DNA of 64,000 nucleotides from Nectonema munidae (taxonomy: Eukaryota; Nematomorpha; Nectonematoida; Nectonematidae), in assembly GCA_030549495.1 (NCBI GenBank), contig JAUIRK010001049.1, positions 620,001 to 684,000 of the forward strand, given 5' to 3'. Below, piece after piece: positions 12,561-23,760 of the stretch (position 1 is the first letter of the stretch; each line of letters begins with the position of its first letter). Below the pieces are notes generated by a model. That model was not told the DNA's origin, searched no databases, and saw nothing but the letters and a program-made list of their open reading frames with translations. The translations under genes and the position numbers were made by a program.

Positions 12561-13482
12561 GAATTAGTAATCTATGCCTGAAAATCAGTTCTGTAAAATT
12601 TTTTCAAAAAATTGTTGCATATTAGGTATATAGTAAAAATATACTTTTTTTTGTATATTTTACCTTATAATACTTTCTTCAATCATCTGAGTATGAAATA
12701 TTTATTAAAAAAAACAAAACGTATTATAAAATCTTTTAAAGGAGAGAAGGAAGCAACTTGAAAACTAATTGAAAAGAACGTGTGATCAGAAGAAATAATT
12801 AAAAAAAAATATGTATCTTGACTAAATGGAAGATCTACTATGTTCTAATGAACTAAGAAGTGGTGTAATGATCTAATATTGGGGCTTCAAAAAAGGTTTT
12901 AACCATGAAAAACAAGTCCTCTTTTACTAATGAAAAATATTTAAATCTATAGCTTATCATCTAGGATTACAATTAACATTTAGCTAAGATGGGTAGGAAA
13001 TCTGAAAATTTAAAATAGGTCAGATTTATCAAAAATGGCACAGATGCCAATATGTGAGAATTTAGTCACTATCAAGATATTTTTAATTTAAATTGAATTT
13101 GTCAATCTTTTTCCATTTGCGTCAAAGAGATAATTTTTTTAGATGAAGAACGTTGACAACTTTTTGTTATTGAACAATGAACATCACGAATGATTCATCA
13201 GAATAAAACCTTTGAACTGAGATTGATTGACAAATATTCTGGCATGATAATAAAATACACGACACTGATAAAAAAAAAGCCTATGATTATCAAGAAGATT
13301 CTTTAATCAGAATACTTTGGCAGAGGAAAAAAGTACATTTATCCTTATAAAAAATTTTTCAAACACACATTGAAGAAAACAAATTTTTAATGAAAAAAAA
13401 GCTACCAAGAAAGAATCATCATAGAATGAATAACAAAATTACATTCTGTAAAGTATAGAAGATATGACATAGAGACTACGAG

Positions 13483-14300
13483 TAGTGATGTAGTGAGTAG
13501 TCATCCGCAAAAAATTCACATCCGCTTCGCATCTTCATCCTCGAATTTTTATTATCTCAAAATCCGCTTCCGCACTTTCTCTCTCTTAAATTATTTGCTG
13601 ATATTAATCTCTCTTAAATGATTCCATAACCATTCAAGCTTTAATCCTCTCTCAAATAATATAATATATCGATTCAAATGGGAACTGTGCTTCATTTGAG
13701 AGATGTCGTCAAAATGAGTAATGAGGAAAAGTGCTGATGAAGTTTATACTTCTTTGAACGAAGTGATGGATTCTATTTTAAATTCTAACAGTGAAGAAGA
13801 AAACGAGCAAGAAAATGAAGATAATGTGTTTGTAATGAAGAAATAATGAGGCATCAAAACGAAAAAAGAATCAATGGCACAACTTTTCAAAGTTTGGATT
13901 GGTGGAGAATCAAAGAAGAACAATTTCTCTTTTTATCCAAAATTACATGTCAATATCTCAGTTGCCCTCCTAGCGCTGTACAAAGCGAACAGCTTTTCAG
14001 TAAGCCTGGAAATATTTAGAATGACAAAAGAAAAAGGCTACTAGGAGAAAAAGTTGAAAAACTTTTATTTATTAAAAAAAACTTACCCGTCTTAAACTAT
14101 AATTATTGTAATTTATTTAGTCTGATTTATATTTTTCTTTATTGTTGAATTAAAAAAATAGAAAAATGAATGAAATCGAATAGTGAAAAATTTGAAAACA
14201 TGTAATTTTTGAAACATTTAATATCCGCATCGGCATAAAAAAAAATTTTTCATTCGCATCTGTCATCCGCGGATCTGAAAAAAATCACGATACATCCCTA
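13483..14300 (+). mobile_element. hAT element, internally deleted, with exact 8-bp target duplication
   Basis: The element is flanked by ACTACGAG on both sides (13475..13482 and 14301..14308), the 8-bp duplication expected of hAT transposons. Its ends are inverted (TAGTGATGTA and, reading inward from the right, TAGGGATGTA), followed by subterminal ATCCGC-rich repeats. The inside retains only the C-terminal part of an Ac-like transposase on the plus strand: DWWRIKEEQF, CPPSAVQSEQLFS and RLLGEKVEKLLF, matching the hAT dimerisation region. It sits in the NHERF-like gene's first intron and cannot move on its own. Confidence 0.9.
13880..14095 (+). pseudogene. hAT transposase C-terminal remnant
   Basis: One frame gives LDWWRIKEEQFLFLSKI, then CQYLSCPPSAVQSEQLFSKP, and after a stop NDKRKRLLGEKVEKLLFIKK. 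This is the C-terminal dimerisation domain of Ac/ZBED-type hAT transposases. At least one in-frame stop is present, and the zinc finger and catalytic domains are missing. Confidence 0.85.
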
Positions 14301-14819
14301 ACTACGAGCCGATAGCGAATTTGTAGCCAAAAGATGGAGGTCCTATCGAGATACATAAGTTACTGACAAATGAAATATTTTGAGTGAATTAAGCACCTAA
14401 AATTTGTTTATTAAATAAATTAAGAAAAAATCAATTTTTTGACAGGTTTGATTAATTTTCATAAAAAAAATGAACATCACCACTGAATTTAGCATACTTG
14501 AAAACGGGTATATATGGGTAAAAAACTTTATTTTCAATAAAAAGTTAATTTTTGAGATGAGCTGACAAATATAAATCAATTTTTTGACAGATTTGATTAA
14601 AAAATGGACATCACTGAATTCAGCATAGTTGAAATATATATGTAACATTAAAAATATTTATAAAAACTTACTAATATCTGAGAAAAATAGGCCCCTGCAC
14701 TTGAGCCTACCCCCCCCCCCCAGCACTTGAGCGGACAAATTTATCCCAGCACTAATAGGGTTATTATGTCAATTATTGTTTGTTTCGATTGGATCCATTG
14801 CGTTAAATTTATATAGTTT

Positions 14820-15110
14820 ATTTTGAACTTGTTTTATCTTCTGTACAAACTTTTATCATATAATTATCTCATATCATTTATGGAATGATTATTCAATTAA
14901 ATTTAAGATTTGTAGCAAAATTAATTTTAAATTAAAATTAATCTTAAATTAAATTTAAGATTTGAACTTGTTTCATCTTCTGTACAAACTTAAATTTAAA
15001 TTAATCTTAAATTAAATTTAAGATTTGAACTTGTTTTATCTTCTGTACAAACTTTTATCATATAATAATCTCGTATCACTTATGGAATAAAATAGCTTAT
15101 TCAATTAAAT
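14820..15110 (+). repeat. Tandem repeat with GAACTTGTTTTATCTTCTGTAC unit
   Basis: The segment ACTTGTTTYATCTTCTGTAC occurs three times in tandem, separated by near-palindromic ATCTTAAATTAAATTTAAG blocks. The first and third copies also share the following TTTATCATATAATWATCTCRT. This is a local duplication within the PDZ gene intron. A poly-C tract lies just upstream near 14711. Confidence 0.65.
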
Positions 15111-15353
15111 TAAAGATTAGTATCTTTCATAAGATACTAAAATCTTGTAAGTTTAAAAAACAAAATACGAAAAGAAGCGCTTTTATATTTTATACTTTTC
15201 ATGAAAAGGCAATTCTGTCTCTTTATTATAAAAGAAATCAGGTGTAATTTTAAACATTTTGATTTTATAAGGTGAGGAAGAAAATATATTTCATAACCCA
15301 GAAAAATTATCATAGGAGGCATCCTCTCATAAAAATAAATTATAAATTCTTAC

Positions 15354-15719
15354 TTTATAAGTTGAGTTATTACTTTGAGCAGAATTATGGTCGTTAGAAG
15401 TAATTGGTAGATCAGAAACGTCATTTATAACTTTAGAATCTTCAATTTGTTTATAAAAATCTTTATGAGTAACTAGTAACGAAGTTTCATCTTCAATACT
15501 ACGAATCACATCCACAACTTCGCTATGGGTAAAATTCCTTATATCTTTACCATTTACTTTTACAATGTAATCACCTTCCTTCAAACCCCCTTTTTCTGCT
15601 GGACTATTTTCATCTATTTTACCTATATAGTGTCCGTTGTTTGCATATAAATTGAATCCATATCCAGAAAAATCATCAACTTTTTTGATATTGCATAAGC
15701 GATAATTTTCTTCACTCAT
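15354..15719 (-). CDS. NHERF-like PDZ scaffold protein, first coding exon (PDZ1)
   Basis: The exon starts at ATG 15719..15717 (MSEENYRLCNIKK) in an AAAATGA context and encodes 122 residues. Residues about 5-83 form a PDZ domain: loop GYGFNL, then HYIGKIDENSPAEKGGL, GDYIVKVNGKDI, and THSEVVDVIRS with the class I His, ending ETSLLVTH. A Ser/Asn/Asp-rich linker follows. The donor AAA|GTAAGA after 15354 is strong and phase 0, matching exon 2 at 10407 across a 4.9 kb intron. The R-L-C start, GYGFNL loop and paired PDZ arrangement are typical of NHERF1/2/PDZK1-like scaffolds that organise transporters at the apical membrane. The exact orthologue is not settled. Confidence 0.92.
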
Positions 15720-17570
15720 TTTCTTTTATTAGAGTTATTCAAATTTAGAAAACATGAATTGAAAAGAGAACAAATTATTAAATAAATTTTGAAACTAGTA
15801 GTTTTTAATGTATTTTCTACTTTTCAGTTTTAGTTATAAAATTAATCAACCAATCTCATCTTCTATACATATTAACATAGCCATAAAAAAAGCTCTTATT
15901 CAATTGTATTATTGAGGCTATCTCATAATCCTTTTTTACATTAAACTTCTTTCTTAGTGCTGAAATCTCTGCACATTGGCGCTAATTACTCTTATTCCTC
16001 AGCCTAACTTATGCTCTTGTTCAAGGACAACCAATAGTTCGATTACTAGATTGTGTGTCTTAGTCTTTCACGATCGTTCCACTGCCCTTGCTGCTGTTGT
16101 GTGTGAGAGACAGAGAGAGAATTTTATTATTAAAAAAAAAGAGTTCACAAAAGTAATAAAGTAGAGTAAACAATGTGTATATATGTTAATATTTATAATA
16201 TATATTCACATGAAGAACTGTATCATCTTTTTCAAGATTATCATTATAGGAAAAATCAATAGCCAAATATGGCCGGCCGTGAATTAGATTTTCCAGTCGA
16301 AAAATTAAGTTGACTAGAATAACTAAAAGTTATTGTTCATGGCGATATTGCTTCAATCCAAAAATAAAAGTAAAAATGAAAAAAAGTTCCCCATTTTCTG
16401 TTACCTTTCTTACTGTGTTGAAACTCCTCATTGTTAAACTCAAAATGGACCATCTAAATGAATTGATACGTTTAAACTTAATTTTTAAAGTGCACCCTTC
16501 ATTTTATTATGCTTATAAATTTACATTTCAACTATCATGTTTTTAATGTTTTAATATTGCGAAGGGAGGGGCAAAGAGAACTTATGAAGAAGAATAGGCA
16601 GAAGGAGTTTTGCCTACTCCTCCTGTAGGTACGCTTTTTTCATGTCCACTTTAGATAAGAAGGCAAAGATAAGTAAATGATGACGCCTTAATGAAGAATT
16701 TAATATATGTTGTCCTTTTCGATGAAAACAGCCGAAGTTACTTTACCGCATCAACTTGAGAATGTAGTACAACTTTGTTACTAATCTTAGGATTTGGAAA
16801 GAAATTAGAAAAAGTTAATCATAATATTAAAGAGGTCGACTAAATAATCAAATTCTGATAAATATTTTGAAAAAATTATACCTTTTTTTAGAAAATAATA
16901 AATTATTTAAAATTCTTGAATTCATTGTTTCTTTTTATTATGTACAACTAAATTTCGTTTTCGATGTTTAGTACACTAAATTGGCGTCGGTTCAGTATGT
17001 TTAAGTGGTTTAACAAGTGCCTTTTCAAAATATTATATGCGGTTTTGTTTTAATATTATTGAAAAAAATGAGAAAATGTCTCAAAACTACAATCATAGTG
17101 TAGGAAAAGTGCCCCAAGGCTAAAACTTAAATTAAAAGTTCAGTCTATTCCAATATAGTAATTAATTTTAATTGCCATGTTTAAATTTTTATTAAAATTG
17201 TGGTATAAAGGATGAATAATGGTGGGTTGTTGGAAGAAGTATAATAAGATTGGATAAATCAATGCCCCTTATGAATAGAGTTGAGTAAAATAGAATTTAT
17301 CAGAAAAGTGAGCGAAAATTTCAAATTTTCTTTTTTATTTTGAATCTTTGTGGAAAAATGTATTAGGGAGTAAGGAATTTGTGTAAATGTTTCTTGTAAT
17401 TACAACTTGATGAATATATTATAAAATTTGAAGTTGAAAGAGTGTTTTAAAATAAGGAAATAGGTTTTTTCAAATTACCATGTGCTAGTGGAAAGATTTA
17501 GGAAAAGTTTACTCTTTTATTACTCTTTTAAAAAAGAGTAATATATTCTTAAAACAAATCCTTCATAAGT
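15720..17570. other. Upstream region of the PDZ gene; no gene seen
   Basis: This is the stretch 5' of the PDZ1 ATG. It should contain the 5' UTR and perhaps the promoter, but I see no decisive TATA or initiator motif that stands out from the AT-rich background. Only short, unconvincing open frames are present. Confidence 0.4.
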
Positions 17571-17576
17571 TATATT

Positions 17577-20142
17577 CAATGTTGCCAGATCTACCGATTT
17601 ATCCGTATTTTACGGATTTTTGAAGCCAAAATTGTGTACGGATATTCTACGGACGTATATTTGATCCGTTCGGATTTTTTTAAGGATTTTTTCTACGGAT
17701 TTTTTATGGATTTTTGCCACTAAATTAATGAATATTTTTTTTTCTTTTATCAAAAAGAGAGCTTATAAGTAATAAAACCTTTTTTACTAAACTTTTATTA
17801 AATTCTAGACTTTTCGTTGCCTAAACGTTGTTAAACCCTAATTTACCTGGCAAATCAACCACCATATTTTATCTATAAGTCTACATGTGTCGACATATAG
17901 AAACAAAGCATCAGCCTTCTTTACGTGTTATGTTAGAAACAATTATAGAAGGCCTCTAACCAATAAAATTAAATTAAGAAAAATTAAGAAATTTATTGAC
18001 ATTCAAACCCCAAAATTGTAGTTTTTTTATGTTAAGAACAAAGAGCTTTTGCACATTTGGTGCATAAAGTCCTTATTGATTTTCTACATCCTGAACATTG
18101 ACATTTTTTAGGATTGGAAATAGTTTTTGGAATTTCTATCTCTTTTACCATTCCATATTGATAAAGCTGAATAAATTGCATAAAAATAATTTTTAAATTT
18201 AATAAACTAGAAAAAAATATGTTGTCTACATATGTAAACAGTTAGGTAAAATAGGGATTTTATAGAAAAATATGAAAATAACAATTTATTTTGAATATTT
18301 TTTTTCGTGTAATCAAAATATATATATTTTTTTCATTGTCATAAGAACGGGAATTATACAATTTTATAGAAATGATAATATCATTGTTTTTGTAAGCATT
18401 GTCTACATATGTAGACAAATAGTTAGATTTGGGTTAAACGGTAGTTTTATACAATACAGTGTTTGGTTTTTTTTCTCTAATTCGAACAGGATTTAAATCA
18501 TTCGTGTCAAAATTGTTTTTATTTATTTAACATTTTAATCTAAACCTTTTTTTATATGTACCATTTTAGTAAATCTAGTGATTTGACATTGTAAGATGTT
18601 AGATTCAGATAGTTCTGTTTTTGATACTTCTTCCCCAAAGAAAAAATCAAGCCTACAAAAAAATATGAGCAATCTTATAAAAGTGAGTGGGAGAAAAGTT
18701 AAGCTGACTGAAAATTGGTGGATGAGAAGATACAGTTTTTGTAAATTATGCTCTAAAAAGCTATTGGTTGGTAAGGGTGGAATTAAAGACCTCGAAAAAC
18801 ATGCTAAAACTACAATCCACGTTAAAAACAAAAAAACTCTAAGGGAAATAGAAAAAAAGCTTTCAAGTCTTTTACTAAAGAAAAATGTCAAAATCCAGTC
18901 AATAAATCGGATGTCCTGATTCGGAAATTTCAAAAAAATTTCAATGCAAACGAACTAAAGCAACATGTATAATTAAGTGTGCGATGGCCCCCTACCTTGA
19001 AAATCAAACCATAAACTTCATGAAAAGCAATTAATATAGTCTAATGATGGGTGAGAGTACAGATAGAAGAGATCGTAAGCATGCAGCAATTTTATGTAGA
19101 GTGTACGATACCTCTTCTTATTCTGTCAAAGTGAGGTTTATGCTCTACTACCATGCCCTAACGCCACCGGTGAAGAATTGTTTCGTATCATGGATGAGAA
19201 ACTGAAAAAGGATGGTGTGGGATATGAAAAGCTTATTGGTTGGAATTCAGATGGAGCGACTGCAATGTTGGTAACAAGAAACTCGGTTGTTTCACGTATT
19301 AAAAATCGACAGCCAGCACACATTGTTTTGCATTGTGTTTGCCATGTTGTGCACCTTTGTGCTTGCTACGCATTCAAAGCATTTCCAAATCACCTTGAAG
19401 AATTGCTCGTCGACATCTATTACTTTTTTCACCGTAGCGGCAAACGTATTAGTAAGTAATTGCTCTAAGAGAATTAATATTTTTGTTTTATCATTTTTTA
19501 ACTTTTTTTTCAGCTGAGTAAGAGGAATTTCAGCGGTTTGGAGAAGTACAACATAACTCTCTACTAAAATCAGCCCAAACAATATTATGAAATTTATATT
19601 TTTAGTTAATGCTTTAGTAGAAATGTTTCCGCACATTGTCCCTCTGGATAGATTGTATCAATTCACAGACGAGTTTTTAGATGATCAATTTATGAAAATC
19701 CCTTCTGATTTGGAAAATTGTGAGGTTTACGCTTTTTGGTGAAAACTTTGCAAATTAGAAACCTTAGAAGGAAAAATAAGATTCCCATTACTTTGTGAAC
19801 TAATGATAGCATTGTTAGTTTTACCTTATTCAAATGCAGACTGTGAGCGTATTTTCAGGTATAGCTTTGAGTAATTTTTTTTCTTTTGAATAAATAATGT
19901 TTTTTTCTACTTTAGCATGATGAACAATATTAAAACAAATAAAAGAAAACAGCTTGATCTTTCAACAATATCAGGGCTTCTGCATGTCAAAACTAACGAC
20001 CCAGATGTAATTTGTTACAACTACGATAAGTGTCGTTAAAATTTCATCTTCCGTTACTCCAAAAGCATCACAAAAGTTCATTATTTTTCAATTTTTAGGA
20101 CATGTTTTACGGATTTTTGATAAATTTTGCATGGCAACACTG
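17577..20142 (+). mobile_element. Intron-containing hAT element, decayed
   Basis: The inverted ends are CAATGTTGCCA at 17577 and, reading inward from 20142, CAGTGTTGCCA, a common hAT terminus. The flanks share TATATT directly outside both ends (17571..17576, 20143..20148), shorter than the usual 8 bp. The left subterminal 150 bp hold several copies of TACGGATTTTT, and one more lies near the right end; these are probable transposase-binding repeats. Inside lies a plus-strand transposase with a BED-like zinc finger, catalytic-region and dimerisation parts, several frameshifts and stops, and two spliceosomal introns. Confidence 0.82.
18596..20036 (+). pseudogene. hAT transposase with two introns, broken
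   Basis: The N-terminal part (18596..18919) has a BED-type finger: FCKLC, then LEKHAKTTIH. After a frame-broken gap comes a well conserved stretch at 19127..19451: ALLPCPNATGEELFRIMDEK, KLIGWNSDGATAML and HCVCHVVHLCACYA, known from arthropod hAT-like proteins. An intron at 19452..19513 (GTAAGTAATT..TTTTTTTTCAG) joins HRSGKRI to EEFQRF. A second at 19859..19915 (AG|GTATAG..TTTAG|C) joins SNADCERIF to SMMNNIKTNKR of the dimerisation domain. Both joins keep the family's reading. Stops and frameshifts elsewhere mean it is dead. Confidence 0.82.
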
Positions 20143-20692
20143 TATATTTTTAACACTAATAAGATTAAGGCTTTTTACTTACTAAATAAATTATTATATA
20201 AAATTAGACAGTTTTATTCAAGATTTTAATATGTTCTGCTTATTTTTTTTTTTTTATACTTGTTTATGCTCATGTTCATTCTTCATCGTAATGTATCCAA
20301 CTTTGTGAAATATGATCCTTGCCCTTTCTCTTTGGTATCTGAGTAGGTGTCCATTTGTTATGTCTTACCTTTCCTGCTCCTCTTCTCTCACTCCTCTTTT
20401 CTTCTTTCCTTTTATTTTATTTCAATTTTATTTTGTTTTTTATATATATATTATTTTGTGGTGAATAGCTGACTATTCAATATGTATCTCACCTTAATAG
20501 CTACATGCCAGCTTTCAAGTCTTGAATTCTTACAAGCTGCGTCAATTCAAATAACATAACATAATTTAATTCAATATTTTTTTTCATTCCATTTTCTTGT
20601 ATTTTTTCTCCTTTTCAATATTTTATCCATTCTTTCATTGTGTTAGTAAGCTACTTTTGCTTTAATTTTATTTGTATTGTAGATGGAGCTTG

Positions 20693-20923
20693 AAGATTGT
20701 CTAACTGCTAAACGTGCTAAGCCGAATGATACTATTTATAATGGTGATTTGATTACAGCCTTAAAAAATATAAAGGGTCATATATCTTATTAGATGTTAA
20801 AGATCTTTTGATAGACAAAATCTTATTATCGAATAATAAAGCACTAGAAAAACCAGATAAATGTGTCAAATCTTATTCAAATATAGTTAGTAAGAGAGAA
20901 GGACAGGCTGAGGGTGTTGATTA
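20693..20923 (+). pseudogene. Coding-like remnant, possibly LINE ORF1
   Basis: From an ATG at 20693 (MELEDCLTAKRAKPNDTIYN, then DLITALKNIKG) with a +1 shift into LLDVKDLLIDKILLSNN and KSYSNIVSKREG. The style resembles the N-terminal part of ORF1-like proteins of arthropod LINEs, but this is not a firm match. It is not followed by a recognisable RT on the same strand until the LINE fragment at 23.3 kb. Confidence 0.3.
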
Positions 20924-20929
20924 GGGTAA

Positions 20930-21745
20930 ACTGGGGTAAAGTGAACCATTTTAAAGGTTTTTTCTAAATATCTTTTAAAAATTAAAACTTGAATAGTACA
21001 ACATTTGACATGTTGACTATAGCTTTGTTTACTTTTAATTACTCTCTATATTTTTCAACGGGTTAATAAATCTTTTTTTTAAGAGTTCACTTTACTCCCT
21101 ATTTGGGGCAAAGTGAACTATATATTTTTTTTCATTAGTTCACTTTACCTCTCTATAGTGATGATAGGGGGTAAAGTGAACTCAAAAAAATTTAAAAAAA
21201 AAGATGAAAGCAAAAAATCAATAAAAACTTATTAAAGGAGACGAAAAATGATTCACAATAAGTTGATAATCATACTAAGTTTATTATAATTAAAGATATC
21301 ACACTAAACACATTCATCGCATATGAACTCTGCGTCATAATAAAAATTATCGGCCAAGCAAGTGGTACATGACCAGTTCTCATCGCAACTATCACAAAGT
21401 ACTCATTTGTATTGATTGTGATTGTTGTCTTTTCTATATTTATAACATGCATTTTCGTCATGATCGCCTTCAGTTTCATTGTATGTCTGTAGTTTGAAGT
21501 TCTTGTTAATGTTTGCTTTTTTTCCAACTTTTTTACATTTTTTTTCTTCCTCTTCAGCCTTCAAATGATTTTTCACTTCTTCAGAAGTCAAACATTCACC
21601 TCCGTACCTTCTTTTAACTTTTTTGGTCGGGCGTTTAGCTGCTCTTGCTTCGGCTTTTGAAATTTTGAGCTGAGTTTGCACTACATCTCTAATAATATTT
21701 AATGATCTATTTTGTAGAGGAGTTTCTGAGACCAGGGGCACATCC
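20930..21745 (-). mobile_element. pogo/Tigger-like remnant with GTAAAGTGAAC repeats
   Basis: The segment holds a transposase C-terminus on the minus strand and, beyond its stop codon, five copies of the word GTAAAGTGAAC in both orientations. They lie at 20936, 21085 (inverted), 21109 (one mismatch), 21138 (inverted) and 21171, three of them preceded by GGGG. CTGGGGTAAAGTGAACC-like ends are typical of pogo-family inverted repeats. The catalytic part and the other end are missing. Confidence 0.6.
21304..21741 (-). pseudogene. pogo-like transposase C-terminus with zinc finger
   Basis: The frame from 21741 reads VSETPLQNRSLNIIRDVVQT, a Lys/Ala-rich region (RPTKKVKRRYGGECLTSEEV), a long basic/acidic coiled-coil-like stretch, and a cysteine-rich end: DHDENACYKYRKDNN, a TGA, then VLCDSCDENWSCTTCL and FICDECV. 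The TGA replaces what the family usually has as Trp, so one point mutation splits the frame. The Cys pattern resembles the PHD-like finger often found at the C-terminus of Tigger/jerky-type transposases in invertebrates. Confidence 0.6.
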
Positions 21746-21771
21746 TCAAAATTATTTGGGGGCGAAATTTT

Positions 21772-22815
21772 TTTGTTGCAATTTTCGAAATTAGTGGTCT
21801 AGAAATACCACGGGAGACCAAATATTCAAGCAATCCTTTAAAATAGTGTATTCAGCGCATACCTAAAGTCCTAAATTTATAAGACTACTTTATATTTTTT
21901 TTTACAAATTTTGTGAATTTAAATACTATACTTCCAGCGAAAATATTTTAATTAAGTTTGCAGAATATATACAAGTTTAAAAAAATCCAAAATTTTTTGG
22001 TGGTGGAATAGGCTTTTCATTTGAAAAATGAAGTAGTCTACTAGACGCATTACAGGAATTGATGAAAGGATATTTGATTCATAGAGAAAAAAAATAAATG
22101 AAGGTTAGATAGTTTTATGAGTGAATGTAGTCTAAAGGCAAAGAGTCTACTAGACACCCTGCGAAAATGTGATTGATTCAGGGGCAAGGGTATAAAATGA
22201 AGTTATACTTGTGCAAACAAAAAATTAAGATCGCATTATTTCATTTTACTCAGCATCATTCAAAAATAGTTTAAAGCTAAATTGATACAAGCTACAAAAA
22301 GTAAAATAACTTTTAACATTTTGCAATGATTTGCCTTTTATAATAACTTTTAAGGAAAAAAAGTCTATCAGAAAAAGTTATAGAGCTTCAACAAAAACTA
22401 AAAAATTTTAGAGCATAACTTAAGTTTTTTGAAAACTAATTTGACGTACCCCCCTACAGCATACTCTATGGGTGACATGGCAGGTTGGTTGAGATGATGG
22501 ACTCAGCACAGAAGCCTCTGGATTCGATTCCTCATCGATACGAATTTGTTCAAAGTTTAACTTAAGCGATACATCAGTGCCTTGTCAATGAAAATACACC
22601 CACTGCACCTTACCTTTTACTCAAAATTAAAAAATTTGCTACATAATTAACATAAGAGAGAAAGGAAACAAAATAAACTAATAAAGCAATTTTCACTACT
22701 TTAAAATGGAACCGTCTGTTCTCAGAATAATTTCAAAATAATAGGAGGCATAAAGAATTAGAGTTTATCTGATATTTTCAAGTTTTTATAAGCAGCAAAA
22801 GCCAGCGTTTTAGCT
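21772..22815 (+). repeat. About 1 kb dispersed repeat, inverted partner at 59235..60690
   Basis: This block aligns, reverse-complemented, with 59235..60690 over nearly its whole length: TTCAAGCAATCCTTTAAAAT, CTTCCAGCGAAAATATTTT, GTCTACTAGAC and GAACAGACGGTTCC are some shared words. The distant copy carries about 0.4 kb extra. The block includes a tRNA-like segment (22470..22540) and an internal CAGGGGC word. It is likely a composite or long non-autonomous element. Confidence 0.8.
22470..22540 (+). repeat. tRNA-like SINE head, family A
   Basis: A Pol III A-box-like TGGCAGGTTGGTTGAG (22478..22493) is followed 42 bp downstream, start to start, by a B-box-like GGATTCGATTCC (22520..22531). This spacing is normal for a tRNA gene, and the text between is reminiscent of a leucine tRNA. 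It cannot fold as an intact tRNA because the 3' acceptor half is missing. Related segments occur at 57338..57402 and 59525..59590 on the other strand. Confidence 0.65.
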
Positions 22816-23329
22816 AACCCTTATAAATAAAAATTATTTAAACTATTATTTATTATTCTATTTCATACATATATTTTTTACTGCTTTCTTTCGGTCTATG
22901 TAAAATAAGCTACAAAAATAGTTTCAAATATAAAGTTAAATAACTTTGTAATTAAAAACAAAAGAGAATAAAAAGATTAAAGAAATTAAAAATTTAACTA
23001 AATATTTTTGAAAATTAATTTTTTAAAATGAAAATATATTTTTTTACATAAATTAATTCGCATAGACATTATTGCCACCATCGAGGTAACAGAAATGGAA
23101 GACAAATCCATAAATTTTGACTTATTATCACTAAAATATAATGTTTTTTTAATATATATAACTTGATTTGATTTTTTTCTGAATTAGAGACTCGAGTTTT
23201 ATATGTAAGTAAATTTTCACTCTGTTATCTCTTTTCGTTTATTCGAAATCAGGCTTTACTTTTGCAGCTTATTTTACACCTACCCGCTTTCTTTTTAGGA
23301 ATAAACCAAAATGGCTGAAAGTATGCGAT

Positions 23330-23760
23330 AATAATTTGAAGGCAGAAGTTGTAGATCTTTGTGGAGTTTGTTGTAAAAGAGTGAAGATAAATTTTATTTT
23401 TTGTGTAAGCTGTAATAAGTGGATACATAATAGATGTTCTAATAGTATAGGTAGTTTGTCTAAAGTTTCATATTTTAAATGTAGCAGTTTTTTAAATGTA
23501 ATCCACTAAGTTTAGGGGAAGAAGGGAGAATATTGGAAGAGGATACAGTAATAGAAACAGTCAAGCAACTTTGTTATCTAGGCGAACTTTTAACAACATA
23601 GGTAGTATTGAAGATTCATTAGAAAATAGGATACGGTCTGCTTGGAAAAGATTTAAATCTTTAAGCAGTAAGAGTTTGTCTTTAAAGTTATTTATATAAA
23701 AACTGTGTGCGATCTAGTTTAGTGTATGGAAGTCAAAACTGGCCTTAAAAGAAATATAAA
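23330..23760 (+). pseudogene. Non-LTR retrotransposon 3' fragment with PHD-like finger
   Basis: One frame gives VVDLCGVCCKRVKINFIFCV, SCNKWIHNRCSNSIG and VSYFKC, a Cys/His cluster of the PHD-like type found in the C-terminal half of many invertebrate LINE RT proteins. Shifted frames continue with VIETVKQLCYLGELL, SLENRIRSAWKRFKSLSSKS, LSLKLF and CVRSSLVYGSQNW, the familiar C-terminal order (CYLG, RIRSAW.KF, VY..CVR..LLYG.E.W). Several frameshifts make it a dead fragment. Confidence 0.75.

Noticed and set aside
17600-17740. Telomere-like or promoter repeat (CGGATTTTT cluster)
   Set aside because: The cluster lies exactly inside the terminal repeat of a hAT element and is better explained as its subterminal repeats.
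18535-18933. 132-codon minus-strand frame
   Set aside because: Antisense shadow of the hAT BED-finger region at 18596..18919; Phe/Leu/Ser-rich as expected from an AT-rich complement.
22470-22540. Functional tRNA gene
   Set aside because: A- and B-box-like words are present but the acceptor stem cannot form and two more degenerate copies exist, so it is a SINE-type head.
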